Of a stretch of 64,000 nucleotides of DNA, positions 17,990 to 27,377 are shown piece by piece. The position numbers and the translations under genes were made by a program. The notes below the pieces were generated by a model. It saw only the letters and a list, made by a program, of their open reading frames with translations, made no database searches and was not told the DNA's origin. Numbering within the stretch: position 1 is the first letter of the stretch; each line of letters opens with the position of its first letter. Source of the stretch: Sphingobacteriales bacterium (GTDB taxonomy: Bacteria; Bacteroidota; Bacteroidia; Chitinophagales; Chitinophagaceae); NCBI GenBank assembly GCA_004144175.1, contig SEFT01000010.1, forward strand, positions 106,231-170,230, read 5' to 3'.

Positions 17990-19063
17990 ATGAAGATATT
18001 TCAACTCATACAAAAGCCACAGCTACGAGGCGCCGAAGTATTTGCATGCCAGCTTAGTACTCATCTCAACAGTCTGGGGCATGAAAGCATCATTGTACCT
18101 GTGTTTGGCGGCAATGTTACCTTGCCTTTTGATGGTACTATACTACCGTTGAATGCCAACCCGGCAAAAAGGTTTGCCGATACCAAAGGCTGGAAGCAAC
18201 TGGCCACACTAATACGGCAGCACAACCCCGATGTGATACAGGCCAACGCGGGCGATACGCTAAAGTATGCTGCCTGCTCTAAAATGCTGCATGGCTGGAA
18301 GCAGCCTGTTGTTTTTCGTAACGCCAGCACCATAAGCCTGTATATCAAGAGCGCTCCCGCTAAACTATTGAATGGATTTTTCCTGAAGAAGGTGGACTAT
18401 GTAGCCTCGGTAAGTAACGTGTCCAAAGACGATTTCCTGACGCTTTACCCCGCTTTTAAAACCCGTATCAGCAAATTGCCGATAGGGGTTAATGAAGTAT
18501 CTTTGCAACCTAAAAAGCAGTCGCCGAATCCTATATTAATACACGTGGGTGGATTTACCTATGAGAAGAATCATACAGGGCTTATCAGTATTTTCGAGAA
18601 GGTGCTGCAAAGGCATAAAGATGCGGTGCTATGGCTGGTAGGCGATGGCCCGCTAAGGAGTAGTGTAGAGGAGCTGGTAAAGAGTAAAGGACTGGACGGG
18701 AAGGTGACCTTCTATGGCTTCAGGCAGGATGCCCTGCAATTGCAGAACCAGGCCAATGTGCTATTGCTACCTAGCATTATCGAAGGTTTGCCGGGTGTGA
18801 TACTGGAAGCCTTTTATTGCAAGACAGCGGTGGTGGCCTATAATGTAGGCGGAATAAAAGAGGTGGTGACAGATGCTACAGGTGCGCTTGTACCACTACA
18901 TAACGAACAGGAGTTTGCCGATAGGGTTTGTGCTATAGTAGACGATAAGAGGTCTGTTGCTGCTAAAGTGGATAATAGCTATGAATTGGTTCGTAATGAA
19001 TATATGAACCGTGTAATAGCAGGCAGGTTTGCAGATGTATACAAGTCGGTTGCCGGTAAATGA
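17990..19063 (+). CDS. Family 4 glycosyltransferase
   Basis: GT-B retaining transferase. The N-terminus MKIFQLIQKPQLRGAEVFAC carries the GAE motif in shortened form. The C-terminal half has ILIHVGGFTYEKNHTGLISI, LWLVGDGPLRSSVEEL, VTFYGFRQD and the nucleotide-sugar segment PSIIEGLPGVILEAFYCKTA. Two bases separate it from the previous gene. Specificity unknown. Confidence 0.9.
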   Translation: MKIFQLIQKPQLRGAEVFACQLSTHLNSLGHESIIVPVFGGNVTLPFDGTILPLNANPAKRFADTKGWKQLATLIRQHNPDVIQANAGDTLKYAACSKMLHGWKQPVVFRNASTISLYIKSAPAKLLNGFFLKKVDYVASVSNVSKDDFLTLYPAFKTRISKLPIGVNEVSLQPKKQSPNPILIHVGGFTYEKNHTGLISIFEKVLQRHKDAVLWLVGDGPLRSSVEELVKSKGLDGKVTFYGFRQDALQLQNQANVLLLPSIIEGLPGVILEAFYCKTAVVAYNVGGIKEVVTDATGALVPLHNEQEFADRVCAIVDDKRSVAAKVDNSYELVRNEYMNRVIAGRFADVYKSVAGK

Positions 19064-19084
19064 GTACCGGTTTAAGTTTTTATA

Positions 19085-20203
19085 ATGATCAAAGTATTAC
19101 ACATCATAAAATCGCTTGGGCGCGGAGGGGCAGAGATGCTGCTACCCGAAACCATAGCTATACACAATAAAGCCCAGTACGAGTTTCATACCATCTATTT
19201 TCTTCCGTGGAAGAACCAGATGGTACAAGCCATAAAAGATAATGGAGGTAAGGTAACCTGCCTGCCTGCAAAGAACAATGTGAAGATCATACTATCGGTA
19301 ACCGATGTGGCTAAGTATGTAAGGGAACATAAGATAGACATTATACATTGCCACCTGCCATGGGCAGGTATCGCAGGCCGCTTAGCCGGTAAGATGACCG
19401 GTGTGCCGGTGATATATACCGAGCATAATAAGTGGGAGCGCTACCACAAATTCACCTACTCGCTCAATAAATTCACATTTGGCTGGCAGCAACTTGTGGT
19501 TCCGGTGTCGGGCGATGTAGAGCAATCTATCCGTCATCATTATACCAACCCTTCATTGCAAATACAGACCATACTCAACGGCGTAAATACCGAAAAGTTT
19601 GACCGTAGCCTTCCGGTAGCGGTCGATATAAGAGCGCAGTTGGGTATTGCGGCGGCAACAAAGGTAATAGGAACAGTATCAGTCTTTAGGGTGCAGAAAA
19701 GACTGCTTACCTGGTTAGAGATAGCACACCAGGTGCATCAGCAGCATCCTGATACTTATTTCATAGTAGTGGGCGACGGCCCCCTTAAGGAGGAAGTGCA
19801 TGCTAAGGCCAAAGAACTGAAGATGGATGGCTATCTCCATTTTGCCGGGTTGCAGGAAGAGGTAAGACCTTACTTCAAAGCAATGGATGTATTTATGATG
19901 GCATCGGAGTTTGAAGGGCTACCGATAGCATTGCTGGAAGCAATGAGTATGGAGTGTATACCTTGCTGCACCAAAGCCGGAGGTATTGCAGAAGTAATAG
20001 AAGATAATAAAAGCGGCGTATTGGTAGATGTGCAGCAGCCAATGGCGCTGACTGAAAAGCTATCTTACCTGATACAGAACTGGGATACTATAGCACCGGC
20101 GATGAAGAAAAATGCCAGGGAAAAAGTAAAAAGTAACTTTAGTATGCAGCGGATGGTAGCCGAGCTGGAAGCGGTGTACACAAAGCTGGCAAGAAAAAAC
20201 TAA
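19085..20203 (+). CDS. Family 4 glycosyltransferase
   Basis: Third GT4 in a row. N-terminus IKVLHIIKSLGRGGAEMLLP, conserved mid-segment GVPVIYTEHNKWERYHK, and C-terminal domain with IGTVSVFRVQKRLLTWLEI, FIVVGDGPLKEEV, LHFAGLQEEVRPY and SEFEGLPIALLEAMSMEC. Length 372. It is followed after 9 bases by the Wzy-like membrane protein, so the assembly and polymerisation genes are contiguous. Confidence 0.9.
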   Translation: MIKVLHIIKSLGRGGAEMLLPETIAIHNKAQYEFHTIYFLPWKNQMVQAIKDNGGKVTCLPAKNNVKIILSVTDVAKYVREHKIDIIHCHLPWAGIAGRLAGKMTGVPVIYTEHNKWERYHKFTYSLNKFTFGWQQLVVPVSGDVEQSIRHHYTNPSLQIQTILNGVNTEKFDRSLPVAVDIRAQLGIAAATKVIGTVSVFRVQKRLLTWLEIAHQVHQQHPDTYFIVVGDGPLKEEVHAKAKELKMDGYLHFAGLQEEVRPYFKAMDVFMMASEFEGLPIALLEAMSMECIPCCTKAGGIAEVIEDNKSGVLVDVQQPMALTEKLSYLIQNWDTIAPAMKKNAREKVKSNFSMQRMVAELEAVYTKLARKN

Positions 20204-20212
20204 CCTGATACT

Positions 20213-21457
20213 GTGATAGGGGCGGTCATACTATGTTTTTTGCTTTATGGAATAACCCAGCCGCTACTGGCTGGGCTAAAGAAGAAGCACCGGTTTATAG
20301 ATGTCAAGCTTCTAACCAGTCTCTATTGGTACCATACGCTTTTTTGGCTCATATACTATCTATATGCCACCTTCAACCCTTCTGATTCTATAGGTTATTA
20401 TTCTCGCAGTAGCAGATTAACGATACCCGAATGGTTTGGCAGGTATGACACAGGTACCTTCTTTATCGATTTTGTGGCTTTCCCCTTTACCGGGTTAATG
20501 GGATTTAGCTACGAGATGGCTATGATGATATTTGCATGGCTGGGATATTGGGGCTTTGTATTCTTTTACATTTTTTTCAGGGATAATATAAAGTATAGCC
20601 ACAAGCTGAAAGGGTATGATGTACTGACATTGGTCATGTTTTTGCCCAACATGCACTTTTGGACTGTATCATTAGGCAAGGGATCGATCATATTTTTTGG
20701 CCTGGGGTTGGCTACCTATGGCTTAAGCCGCATTACAAAGAGAAAATTAGCAATGATTGCGGGGCTGGCGGTAGTTTATCATGTACGGCCCCACGTATTT
20801 CTTTTCATGGTAGCCGGTATTGTTATCGGCTTTTTTACCGGGCGTCAAAAGGTGCCGTTATACCAAAAGATCCTCGTACTGGGTGGCGGTGTTTTGGGTA
20901 TGTTCCTGTTGTACGACAAGATACTGGGCTTTGCGGGCGTAGATAGCGAGAATGTGGTGGAAAGCTTTGAGGCGATGACATCGCACCGGGCAAATGAACT
21001 TTCGCAATCAGGGTCCGGGGTAGACACTTCTAACTATCCGCTTGTCTTCAAGCTGTTTACTTTTTGGTTCAGACCTTTGTTTGTAGATGCCCCGGGTTTG
21101 CTTGGTCTGTTTGTTTCGGCCGAAAACCTGATTTATGTTATGCTTACAGCCAGACTGTTCGATAAGAAGTTTTTGCCATTCTTCGTCAAAAGTGACGCGC
21201 TTGTCAAATCAAGCTTAGTAATTTTTGTAGCGTCATCCATAGCTTTGTCGACCACTATGGCAAATCTTGGCATTATCATCCGCCAAAAAAGTATGGTGAT
21301 GTACTTTTTCTTTTTTCTGATCATGTCGTTTATGGATCATAAACGAGGCCTGCTGGAAGAGAAAAAGAAAAAGAAGCTTGCCGTACAACAATTGCGAGCG
21401 AAGGCTCTGGAGGCTGCCCTACCTCCACCTGCAACTTCAACTAACCCGATAGCTTAA
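20213..21457 (+). CDS. Multi-pass membrane protein, candidate Wzy/EpsG-like polymerase
   Basis: Protein of 414 residues with about ten hydrophobic segments and a lysine-rich C-terminal tail (EEKKKKKLAVQQL). A GTG start at 20213 is the only one that keeps the first membrane segment. The central FLPNMHFWTVSLGKGSIIFFGLGLATYG resembles the motif of EpsG/Wzy-type polymerases, where polar residues precede a conserved lysine. Position after the glycosyltransferases and the absence of any other multi-pass candidate in the locus support an inner-membrane repeat-unit polymerase. Sequence conservation in this family is weak, so the role is inferred. Confidence 0.65.
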   Translation: MIGAVILCFLLYGITQPLLAGLKKKHRFIDVKLLTSLYWYHTLFWLIYYLYATFNPSDSIGYYSRSSRLTIPEWFGRYDTGTFFIDFVAFPFTGLMGFSYEMAMMIFAWLGYWGFVFFYIFFRDNIKYSHKLKGYDVLTLVMFLPNMHFWTVSLGKGSIIFFGLGLATYGLSRITKRKLAMIAGLAVVYHVRPHVFLFMVAGIVIGFFTGRQKVPLYQKILVLGGGVLGMFLLYDKILGFAGVDSENVVESFEAMTSHRANELSQSGSGVDTSNYPLVFKLFTFWFRPLFVDAPGLLGLFVSAENLIYVMLTARLFDKKFLPFFVKSDALVKSSLVIFVASSIALSTTMANLGIIIRQKSMVMYFFFFLIMSFMDHKRGLLEEKKKKKLAVQQLRAKALEAALPPPATSTNPIA

Positions 21458-21464
21458 AATAGTA

Positions 21465-22436
21465 ATGGAAGGAATCTTTACAATATCACTGGATTACGAA
21501 CTGCATTGGGGTGTCTTTGATAAAAGAGACAGAGACCAGCGTAAGCAATGCTATCTGAATACAAAGAAGCTTGTGCCGGAGCTGCTGCAGATATTTGATA
21601 AACATGATGTGCATGTTACCTGGGCAACTGTCGGCGCCCTGTTTGCAAAGAATGCCGAAGAGTGGCAAAGGCTAAAGCCTGTTGTGGAGCCCGATTATAT
21701 TCACGAAAGATATTCTGCATACAATTGGGTGCAGGAAAACGGCTTGCCCAGCGAAAAAAATTGGGCGCACTTCTCGCCCGATGAAGTAAAGATGATACAG
21801 CAATATGATGGGCAGGAGTTGGCAACTCATACATTCGGTCACTATTATTGCATGGAGCCCAATGATAATCCGCAGGCATTTGCTGCCGATCTGGATGCTG
21901 CTAATAAAGCCGCTGAACCATTTAATGCTCCGATGGTATCGATGGTTTTTCCACGTAACCAGTTCAATGATGCCTACCTGAAAATATGCTATGATAAGGG
22001 TATACGCACGGTACGCTCAAACCCTGACAACTGGTTTTGGACACCTGTTGCAGACGGTAGCTCGGGGCTGATGCGGAAGGTGTTTCGTACGGGCGATGGT
22101 TATATGTCGATGGGTAAAAGGACATCATACGGACTGAGTACAATAAAAAAGGCGCAAGGTGAGCCACTGCAACTGCCTGCAAGCAGGTTGTTGCGTTCCT
22201 GGTCGCCCAAGTACCAGTTTACAAATACACTGAGGCTAAAAAGAATACTTAATGAAATGCGTGGCGCAGCTAAAAACGGAGAGTGCTACCACCTATGGTG
22301 GCACCCTGAGAACTTTGGCGACCATCCGCAACAAAATATGGCCGACCTGAAGGTAATACTGGACGAGTATACCAGGCTAAAAAGCAAATACGGAATGCGT
22401 AGCTGGAACATGGGAGAGTATATTAAGTTTGTGTAA
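21465..22436 (+). CDS. Polysaccharide deacetylase-family protein
   Basis: Carbohydrate esterase family 4/NodB-like fold. The metal-binding aspartate motif is present as ISLDYELHWG (D10, E12) and the metal histidines as THTFGH (H122, H126). The late region has CYHLWWHPENFGDHPQQN. There is no signal peptide, so it may act in the cytoplasm on lipid-linked intermediates or on the nucleotide sugar. Length is 323. It starts 8 bases after the Wzy-like gene. A 91-base gap follows it, containing the -7 element for the MBOAT gene. Confidence 0.83.
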   Translation: MEGIFTISLDYELHWGVFDKRDRDQRKQCYLNTKKLVPELLQIFDKHDVHVTWATVGALFAKNAEEWQRLKPVVEPDYIHERYSAYNWVQENGLPSEKNWAHFSPDEVKMIQQYDGQELATHTFGHYYCMEPNDNPQAFAADLDAANKAAEPFNAPMVSMVFPRNQFNDAYLKICYDKGIRTVRSNPDNWFWTPVADGSSGLMRKVFRTGDGYMSMGKRTSYGLSTIKKAQGEPLQLPASRLLRSWSPKYQFTNTLRLKRILNEMRGAAKNGECYHLWWHPENFGDHPQQNMADLKVILDEYTRLKSKYGMRSWNMGEYIKFV

Positions 22437-22461
22437 CAGGCCGTTTTCAATATAATTTTTT

Positions 22462-22469
22462 TATCTTTG
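22462..22469 (+). promoter_or_regulatory. Promoter -7 element before the O-acyltransferase gene
   Basis: TATCTTTG matches the Bacteroidota consensus TAnnTTTG exactly. No TTTG was found at the expected -33 spacing, so this is a partial match. It would give a leader of about 50 bases to the ATG at 22528, unlike the near-leaderless promoters elsewhere in the window. Confidence 0.45.
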
Positions 22470-22527
22470 AGGCTCCCGGAACAAGTTGCGCACTGTTCTT
22501 ACTTCTCCAAAATAGTTGTGACAAAAT

Positions 22528-23961
22528 ATGTTATTTAATTCTTCGCAGTTCGCAGTTTTTCTGCCGATCGTGTTGTTCTTGTATTGGTTCGTTACCAACA
22601 AGTCGCTAAGGTGGCAAAACCTGCTGCTGCTTTTTTCCAGTTACTATTTCTACAGCTGCTGGGACTGGCGTTTCCTTTTCCTGCTGGTATTTTCTACTGT
22701 ATTAGATTACTACACGGGCTTAAAAATACATCGCTCGGAGTCTGATGGCAGTAAAAAAGCATGGCTGTATACCAGTGTTATTATCAATCTTGGTTTTCTT
22801 GGATTGTTCAAGTACTACAATTTCTTTGCAGAGTCATTTGCCGACTTTGTAAGTGCGTTTGGCTTTAGGCCATCGGTAGCCACTATTAATGTAATACTAC
22901 CCGTGGGTATATCATTCTATACCTTCCATGGCCTCTCTTATGTGTTCGATATTTATCACAAACGCATAGAACCAAGAACAGACTTTGTCAACTATTCGCT
23001 GTTCGTTAGCTTCTTTCCGCTGCTGGTTGCCGGGCCTATCGAAAGGGCAACCCACCTGTTGCCGCAGATGGAGAAGCCAAGGCAGTTTAATAAAGAACAG
23101 GCCATTGGCGGCATACAGATGATGATATGGGGCTTTTTTAAGAAAGTAGTGGTTGCAGACTCCCTAGCGCCTGTGGTAAACAACATATTTCATAATTATG
23201 AGACCTATTCGGGTGCAACGCTTGCATATGGCGCGTTCCTATTTGCTATACAGATATACGGAGACTTTAGCGGCTATACGGATATCGCACTGGGTACCGC
23301 AAAACTTTTCAATTTCGAACTGCTGACCAATTTCAGGTTCCCATACTTCTCGCGTGATATAGCTGAATTCTGGAGAAGATGGCATATATCGTTATCCTCC
23401 TGGTTTCGCGACTATGTTTATATCCCGTTAGGGGGGTCTAAGTCGGGCAAGGCAAAGGCAATACGGAATACGTTTATCATCTTCCTGGTGAGCGGCTTTT
23501 GGCATGGTGCCAACTGGACATTTGTGGCCTGGGGAGGTATTCATGCATTACTTTTCATTCCGCTGCTTATAACAGGTTCTAACAGAAAGAACATGGGCGA
23601 AGTGGGTGGTTCTGGTTTTTTCCCTTCTATAAAAGAGTTATTCCAGATCTTAATTACATTCTGTCTTGTTACAATAGCCTGGATATTCTTCAGAGCTCCC
23701 GACATTGCGTCGGCAAGTGCCTATATAGCGCGCATGTTTACAGATTTGCTATCGCCAGTCAATAGCAGGGTGCTGTATAGTTTCGATCTTGCGATGATAG
23801 CGCTTCTGATAGCTTACGACTATTATTTGCTAAAGCGGCACAATGTAAAAGCTATGCCTAAGCTTGCGCTTACTGTGATACATATTTTCTTACTATTAAT
23901 AGTGCTGGGAAGCTTTTTGGAAAACAAGTTTTCAAGTCAGTTTATTTATTTCCAGTTCTAA
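22528..23961 (+). CDS. MBOAT-family O-acyltransferase (AlgI/DltB-like)
   Basis: Multi-pass membrane enzyme that moves acetyl or other acyl groups across the membrane for polysaccharide O-acylation. Family hallmarks: ILPVGISFYTFHGLSYVFDIYH, VAGPIERATHLLPQ, FWRRWHISLSSWFRDYVYIP and SGFWHGANWTFVAWGG, with the putative catalytic His326 and a second His339. Length (477) and about eleven membrane segments are normal. The stop overlaps the ATG of the SGNH gene (TAATG), so the two are coupled, as in alginate acetylation (AlgI with AlgJ/AlgX). Confidence 0.93.
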   Translation: MLFNSSQFAVFLPIVLFLYWFVTNKSLRWQNLLLLFSSYYFYSCWDWRFLFLLVFSTVLDYYTGLKIHRSESDGSKKAWLYTSVIINLGFLGLFKYYNFFAESFADFVSAFGFRPSVATINVILPVGISFYTFHGLSYVFDIYHKRIEPRTDFVNYSLFVSFFPLLVAGPIERATHLLPQMEKPRQFNKEQAIGGIQMMIWGFFKKVVVADSLAPVVNNIFHNYETYSGATLAYGAFLFAIQIYGDFSGYTDIALGTAKLFNFELLTNFRFPYFSRDIAEFWRRWHISLSSWFRDYVYIPLGGSKSGKAKAIRNTFIIFLVSGFWHGANWTFVAWGGIHALLFIPLLITGSNRKNMGEVGGSGFFPSIKELFQILITFCLVTIAWIFFRAPDIASASAYIARMFTDLLSPVNSRVLYSFDLAMIALLIAYDYYLLKRHNVKAMPKLALTVIHIFLLLIVLGSFLENKFSSQFIYFQF

Positions 23962-24968
23962 TGAAAAAAGTAATTCTTCTTTTCGTACTTTCTTTTCTTG
24001 TTATAGAGATATCGGGTTATGTATTGGCACTGCTTAGAATAGAGCCAACCGGTTACCGGTTATTTTTTAACAAAGAGTGGCTCGATCCGAAAAATGCATA
24101 TGCCGATAGAGATACTACCGTTGGCGTATGGCACTCGCCCAATGATACATGGATACAAAATGGCCCTTGCTTTACAGCCGAGATGAAGTCGAATGCTTTC
24201 GGTGCAAGAGATAATAACTGGGAATCAGGCAAAGACGGTTACCTGTTCCTTGGCAGCTCGTTTATAGAGGGCTACGGGGTAAATTACAATGAAAGGGTGT
24301 CAGAACATTTTGAGAAACTGACCGGGAAAGAAGTGTTTAACTGTGCCATGTCGGGTACGTTCAGTCCTGTACAGTACTATATGACACTTGTGAAGTTCAA
24401 AAACATTTTAAAGTTTGATACTGCGGTAGTGTTTTTTGTTTTGCCGAATGATGAGCAATTGGTGACAAAGCTGGAGAAGAAGAGATACCGGCCTTATTTA
24501 ATAAACGATAGTATAGTATATACCAGGTCTAGCAAACTCTTCCCCGACCGAAAAGACAAGAAGGAAAAATTGCAGCTGTTCGTCCTGCAATACTCGTACG
24601 TCTATCACCTTTTTGAGTACTATAAGAACCGTAATATGCTCAAGTCGAGACTTATGGAAGACGAGAAAGCGGAAAAGAAAACACGGTCTTACGAGAATCT
24701 TGCAAAGGTGATGAGTAAGTTCTGTAACGACTTCCCCGACAAGTACTTCTATTTTGTACTCATACCTACATTAAATGATAATAGTGGAGCCTTTCCGCAG
24801 CCTGTACATAGCAATATGCGTATTCTCGACCTGAGGAATAGTCTTGATAATACAACTGATTATTTCAATTGTAATACGCACTGGAACGAAGGCGGCCACT
24901 ACCGGGTTGCCAACGCTCTGTATAAAGCAATGTATCCGGAGAAGAGTACGGTGATCTCCTGTAGGTAA
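23961..24968 (+). CDS. SGNH-hydrolase-like O-acetylation partner protein
   Basis: One N-terminal signal-anchor helix (ILLFVLSFLVIEISGYVLAL) is followed by an extracytoplasmic SGNH domain. The nucleophile block is LFLGSSFIEGYG (Ser100). The oxyanion Asn is probably in VLPNDEQ. The C-terminal catalytic block is NTHWNEGGH (His307), where AlgX/AlgJ relatives usually have DTHW; here the acid is Asn305. It is translationally coupled to the MBOAT gene, so it likely transfers or removes the acyl group on the exported polymer. Convergent with the GNAT gene on the other strand. Confidence 0.8.
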   Translation: MKKVILLFVLSFLVIEISGYVLALLRIEPTGYRLFFNKEWLDPKNAYADRDTTVGVWHSPNDTWIQNGPCFTAEMKSNAFGARDNNWESGKDGYLFLGSSFIEGYGVNYNERVSEHFEKLTGKEVFNCAMSGTFSPVQYYMTLVKFKNILKFDTAVVFFVLPNDEQLVTKLEKKRYRPYLINDSIVYTRSSKLFPDRKDKKEKLQLFVLQYSYVYHLFEYYKNRNMLKSRLMEDEKAEKKTRSYENLAKVMSKFCNDFPDKYFYFVLIPTLNDNSGAFPQPVHSNMRILDLRNSLDNTTDYFNCNTHWNEGGHYRVANALYKAMYPEKSTVISCR

Positions 24969-25014
24969 CGGCACCAACGACGGTATTTTATTGCTATCGT
25001 GATATAAACCTGTC

Positions 25015-25992
25015 TTAAAAAAGTTCCAAGTCTCCAAGACTGTAAGACCAGTTGGGCGTCTCTAACAGGCTGCCAAACTGGTCGCTTACATTGAGGTCTC
25101 TCAGTGTAACGATCGGGCCCGAAGCTCTTACGGGTATCAGCCCCATACTGCCCAGGTGCTTTCGGTTTTCCGTGTATATGTTGCCCGAAATACTAACGAT
25201 GTCGGCATTCATTTCCGACGCCTTCTTTTTCAGTTGTTCGCGTACCGATCTTCTTATAGACTCGGCATCGTTGAAAACGAAAAAGTCTGTAATACGCAAC
25301 TCAAGGAAGCGGGTGTGCGGTTTTGGCCGCAATATCAGCAGATAGTTTTCATTGTCGGATATGCAGTAATAAGGGAATAACGGATTAGACGCGTATCGCC
25401 AGTCAATATAGTTTTTCGATACAACGGTGTGTAGGCCAGCGGGGGGCAGGGCGGTCTTCTGTCCTATCAATTTTAGTGCAGGCTCCCAATTGTCGGGCCT
25501 TAGCGTGGGTACCGCTTTTTGTTTTTTTAGCAATACGTTTAGCGCAGTGGTCAGGGGTTGCACCGGTTGCATCTTCAGCGGCATGCGGCCTTGCGCCACC
25601 CATCCCATTTTAAGGTAGCCGGGGCGGCTTTGGTCGTTTGGTGTATTGAATACAAAATGAATTCCCTGTTCTTTACAAAGCTCCAGTTGTTTTAGTGTAA
25701 GTTTCTTGAAAATGCCCTTCCCCTGGTGGTCGGGGTGGGTTGCCGTATCAACGGCTCTTATGGCTTTGTACGTTTTATCTCCCCACTGCCAGGCCCATTG
25801 CATAAATGCACGTACGCCTATCAGTTCATTATCTTCTTCAGCCAGCAATACAAAGGACGGTCCGAATGGATTTTGTTCATGCTTCCAGGTCCATAGCGAT
25901 TCTGATTTTGGTATCATCGACTCGCCCAGTGAGCTTTTCAATAGTGTAATGATCGCTGGTTTGTCTTGCGCTGTAGCAGAACGGAGTTGCAT
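25015..25992 (-). CDS. GNAT-family N-acetyltransferase
   Basis: The N-terminal ~150 residues are a GNAT domain: LRSATAQDKPAIITLLKSS, then the acetyl-CoA motif RAVDTATHPDHQGKGIFKKL. The remaining ~170 residues form a second domain (NYIDWRYASNPLFPYYCIS) seen in long GNAT proteins of polysaccharide loci, possibly for an amino-sugar acceptor. It is the only minus-strand gene within the first cluster and is convergent with the SGNH gene. The divergent gap to the next GT4 gene (25993-26081) should hold both promoters, but I found no exact -7 element there. Confidence 0.83.
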   Translation of the reverse strand: MQLRSATAQDKPAIITLLKSSLGESMIPKSESLWTWKHEQNPFGPSFVLLAEEDNELIGVRAFMQWAWQWGDKTYKAIRAVDTATHPDHQGKGIFKKLTLKQLELCKEQGIHFVFNTPNDQSRPGYLKMGWVAQGRMPLKMQPVQPLTTALNVLLKKQKAVPTLRPDNWEPALKLIGQKTALPPAGLHTVVSKNYIDWRYASNPLFPYYCISDNENYLLILRPKPHTRFLELRITDFFVFNDAESIRRSVREQLKKKASEMNADIVSISGNIYTENRKHLGSMGLIPVRASGPIVTLRDLNVSDQFGSLLETPNWSYSLGDLELF

Positions 25993-26081
25993 TTGTATGT
26001 GGTTATTCAGCCTGCAAATTTCTGCAATTTGCCTAATATTGCATCTTTAATTTTACAACAATTCACAATCTCCTCAGGCTA

Positions 26082-27251
26082 ATGGCTGGCAAGAAAACGC
26101 TTATCCGTATCACAACAGTACCCATGTCGTTGAATATACTGTTGCGCTTCCAGCTTCGTTTTATGGATGAGCACTACAGGGTAGTAGCCATTGCCGACCC
26201 TGAAGGGGGACTCGAAGATGTGACGCCCCGTGAAGGCGTAATGACAATAGGCGTACCGATGACAAGGGCCATCACTCCACTTAAAGACTTGAAAGCGCTC
26301 TGGCTGTTATACAAGTTATTTAAGAAAGAGAAACCGCTGATTGTGCATACGCATACCCCTAAAGCCGGCGTATTAGGTATGCTGGCGGGCAAACTTGCAG
26401 GCGTGCCGATAAGGTTGCATACCGTCGCCGGGCTGCCACTGCTGGAAGCAACAGGTAATAAACGAAAGTTGCTTGATGAGGTAGAGAAACTTACCTACCG
26501 ATGCGCACATATGGTATACCCCAATTCTACCGAGCTAAAAAATATTATCGTAAGCAATGCTCTTTGCCGACCTGATAAGCTAAAGGTGATCGGTAATGGC
26601 AGCACAAACGGTATTGACACTACATTCTTTTCACCATCACAGGTTTCAGAAGATGCTAAAATAGCATTGCGACGAGAGTTAGGTATAGCGCATTCTGATT
26701 TTGTATATTGTTTTGTAGGCCGTATGGTAAGCGATAAGGGTATTAATGAACTGGTACAAGCATTTGCCAATATCGCAGTAACAGATACACGCGCCAAGCT
26801 TATCCTTGTTGGCCCTTTTGAGAAAGAGCTCGATCCCCTGAAGCCAGAAACAGAAGAAAAAATACAAGCTATGCCTGCGATTAAGTGGGTGGGCTACCAG
26901 GCCGATGTGCGGCCATATCTGGCCATTAGCGATGTATTCGTATTCCCAAGCTATCGTGAGGGGTTTCCTAATGTTGTGATGCAAGCGGGTGCCATGGGGT
27001 TGCCATCGGTTGTAAGCAATATCAACGGGTGCAATGAAATAGTACAGGAAGAAGTAAACGGATTTATCATTCCCGTAAAAAATAGCGAAGCGTTGCAGGC
27101 GAAAATGGAATTGTTGAAGAATGATGGTGAGCTGCGGACTAATATGGCAAGTAGTTGCCGCAGCATTATAGAAAATTGTTACAAACGAGAATATGTGTGG
27201 AACGAAATACTGAAGGAATATAAGATGCAGGAAGAACTACAGGCATCATAA
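26082..27251 (+). CDS. Family 4 glycosyltransferase
   Basis: GT-B retaining transferase of the type with an N-terminal TTVPMSLNILLRFQLRFM and the conserved IVHTHTPKAGVLGMLAGKLAGV segment. The C-terminal domain has FVYCFVGRMVSDKGINELVQ, AKLILVGPFE, KWVGYQADVRPYLAISDVFV and SYREGFPNVVMQAGAMGLPS. Proteins with this HTHTPKAG motif often transfer N-acetylamino sugars (WbnK/WbbL/PglA-like); the exact specificity is inferred. Last sugar gene of the first cluster; a 126-base A/T-rich gap follows. Confidence 0.9.
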   Translation: MAGKKTLIRITTVPMSLNILLRFQLRFMDEHYRVVAIADPEGGLEDVTPREGVMTIGVPMTRAITPLKDLKALWLLYKLFKKEKPLIVHTHTPKAGVLGMLAGKLAGVPIRLHTVAGLPLLEATGNKRKLLDEVEKLTYRCAHMVYPNSTELKNIIVSNALCRPDKLKVIGNGSTNGIDTTFFSPSQVSEDAKIALRRELGIAHSDFVYCFVGRMVSDKGINELVQAFANIAVTDTRAKLILVGPFEKELDPLKPETEEKIQAMPAIKWVGYQADVRPYLAISDVFVFPSYREGFPNVVMQAGAMGLPSVVSNINGCNEIVQEEVNGFIIPVKNSEALQAKMELLKNDGELRTNMASSCRSIIENCYKREYVWNEILKEYKMQEELQAS

Positions 27252-27377
27252 CTTACCCAAAATCAATATTAATCAGTGGTTAAATTGAAATAATAAATAA
27301 TTAGTAAATTATTTATATATCTATTATTTTTTGTTATTGAGTTGTTAACAATATATTTATGACAAATTATAAGAGAT

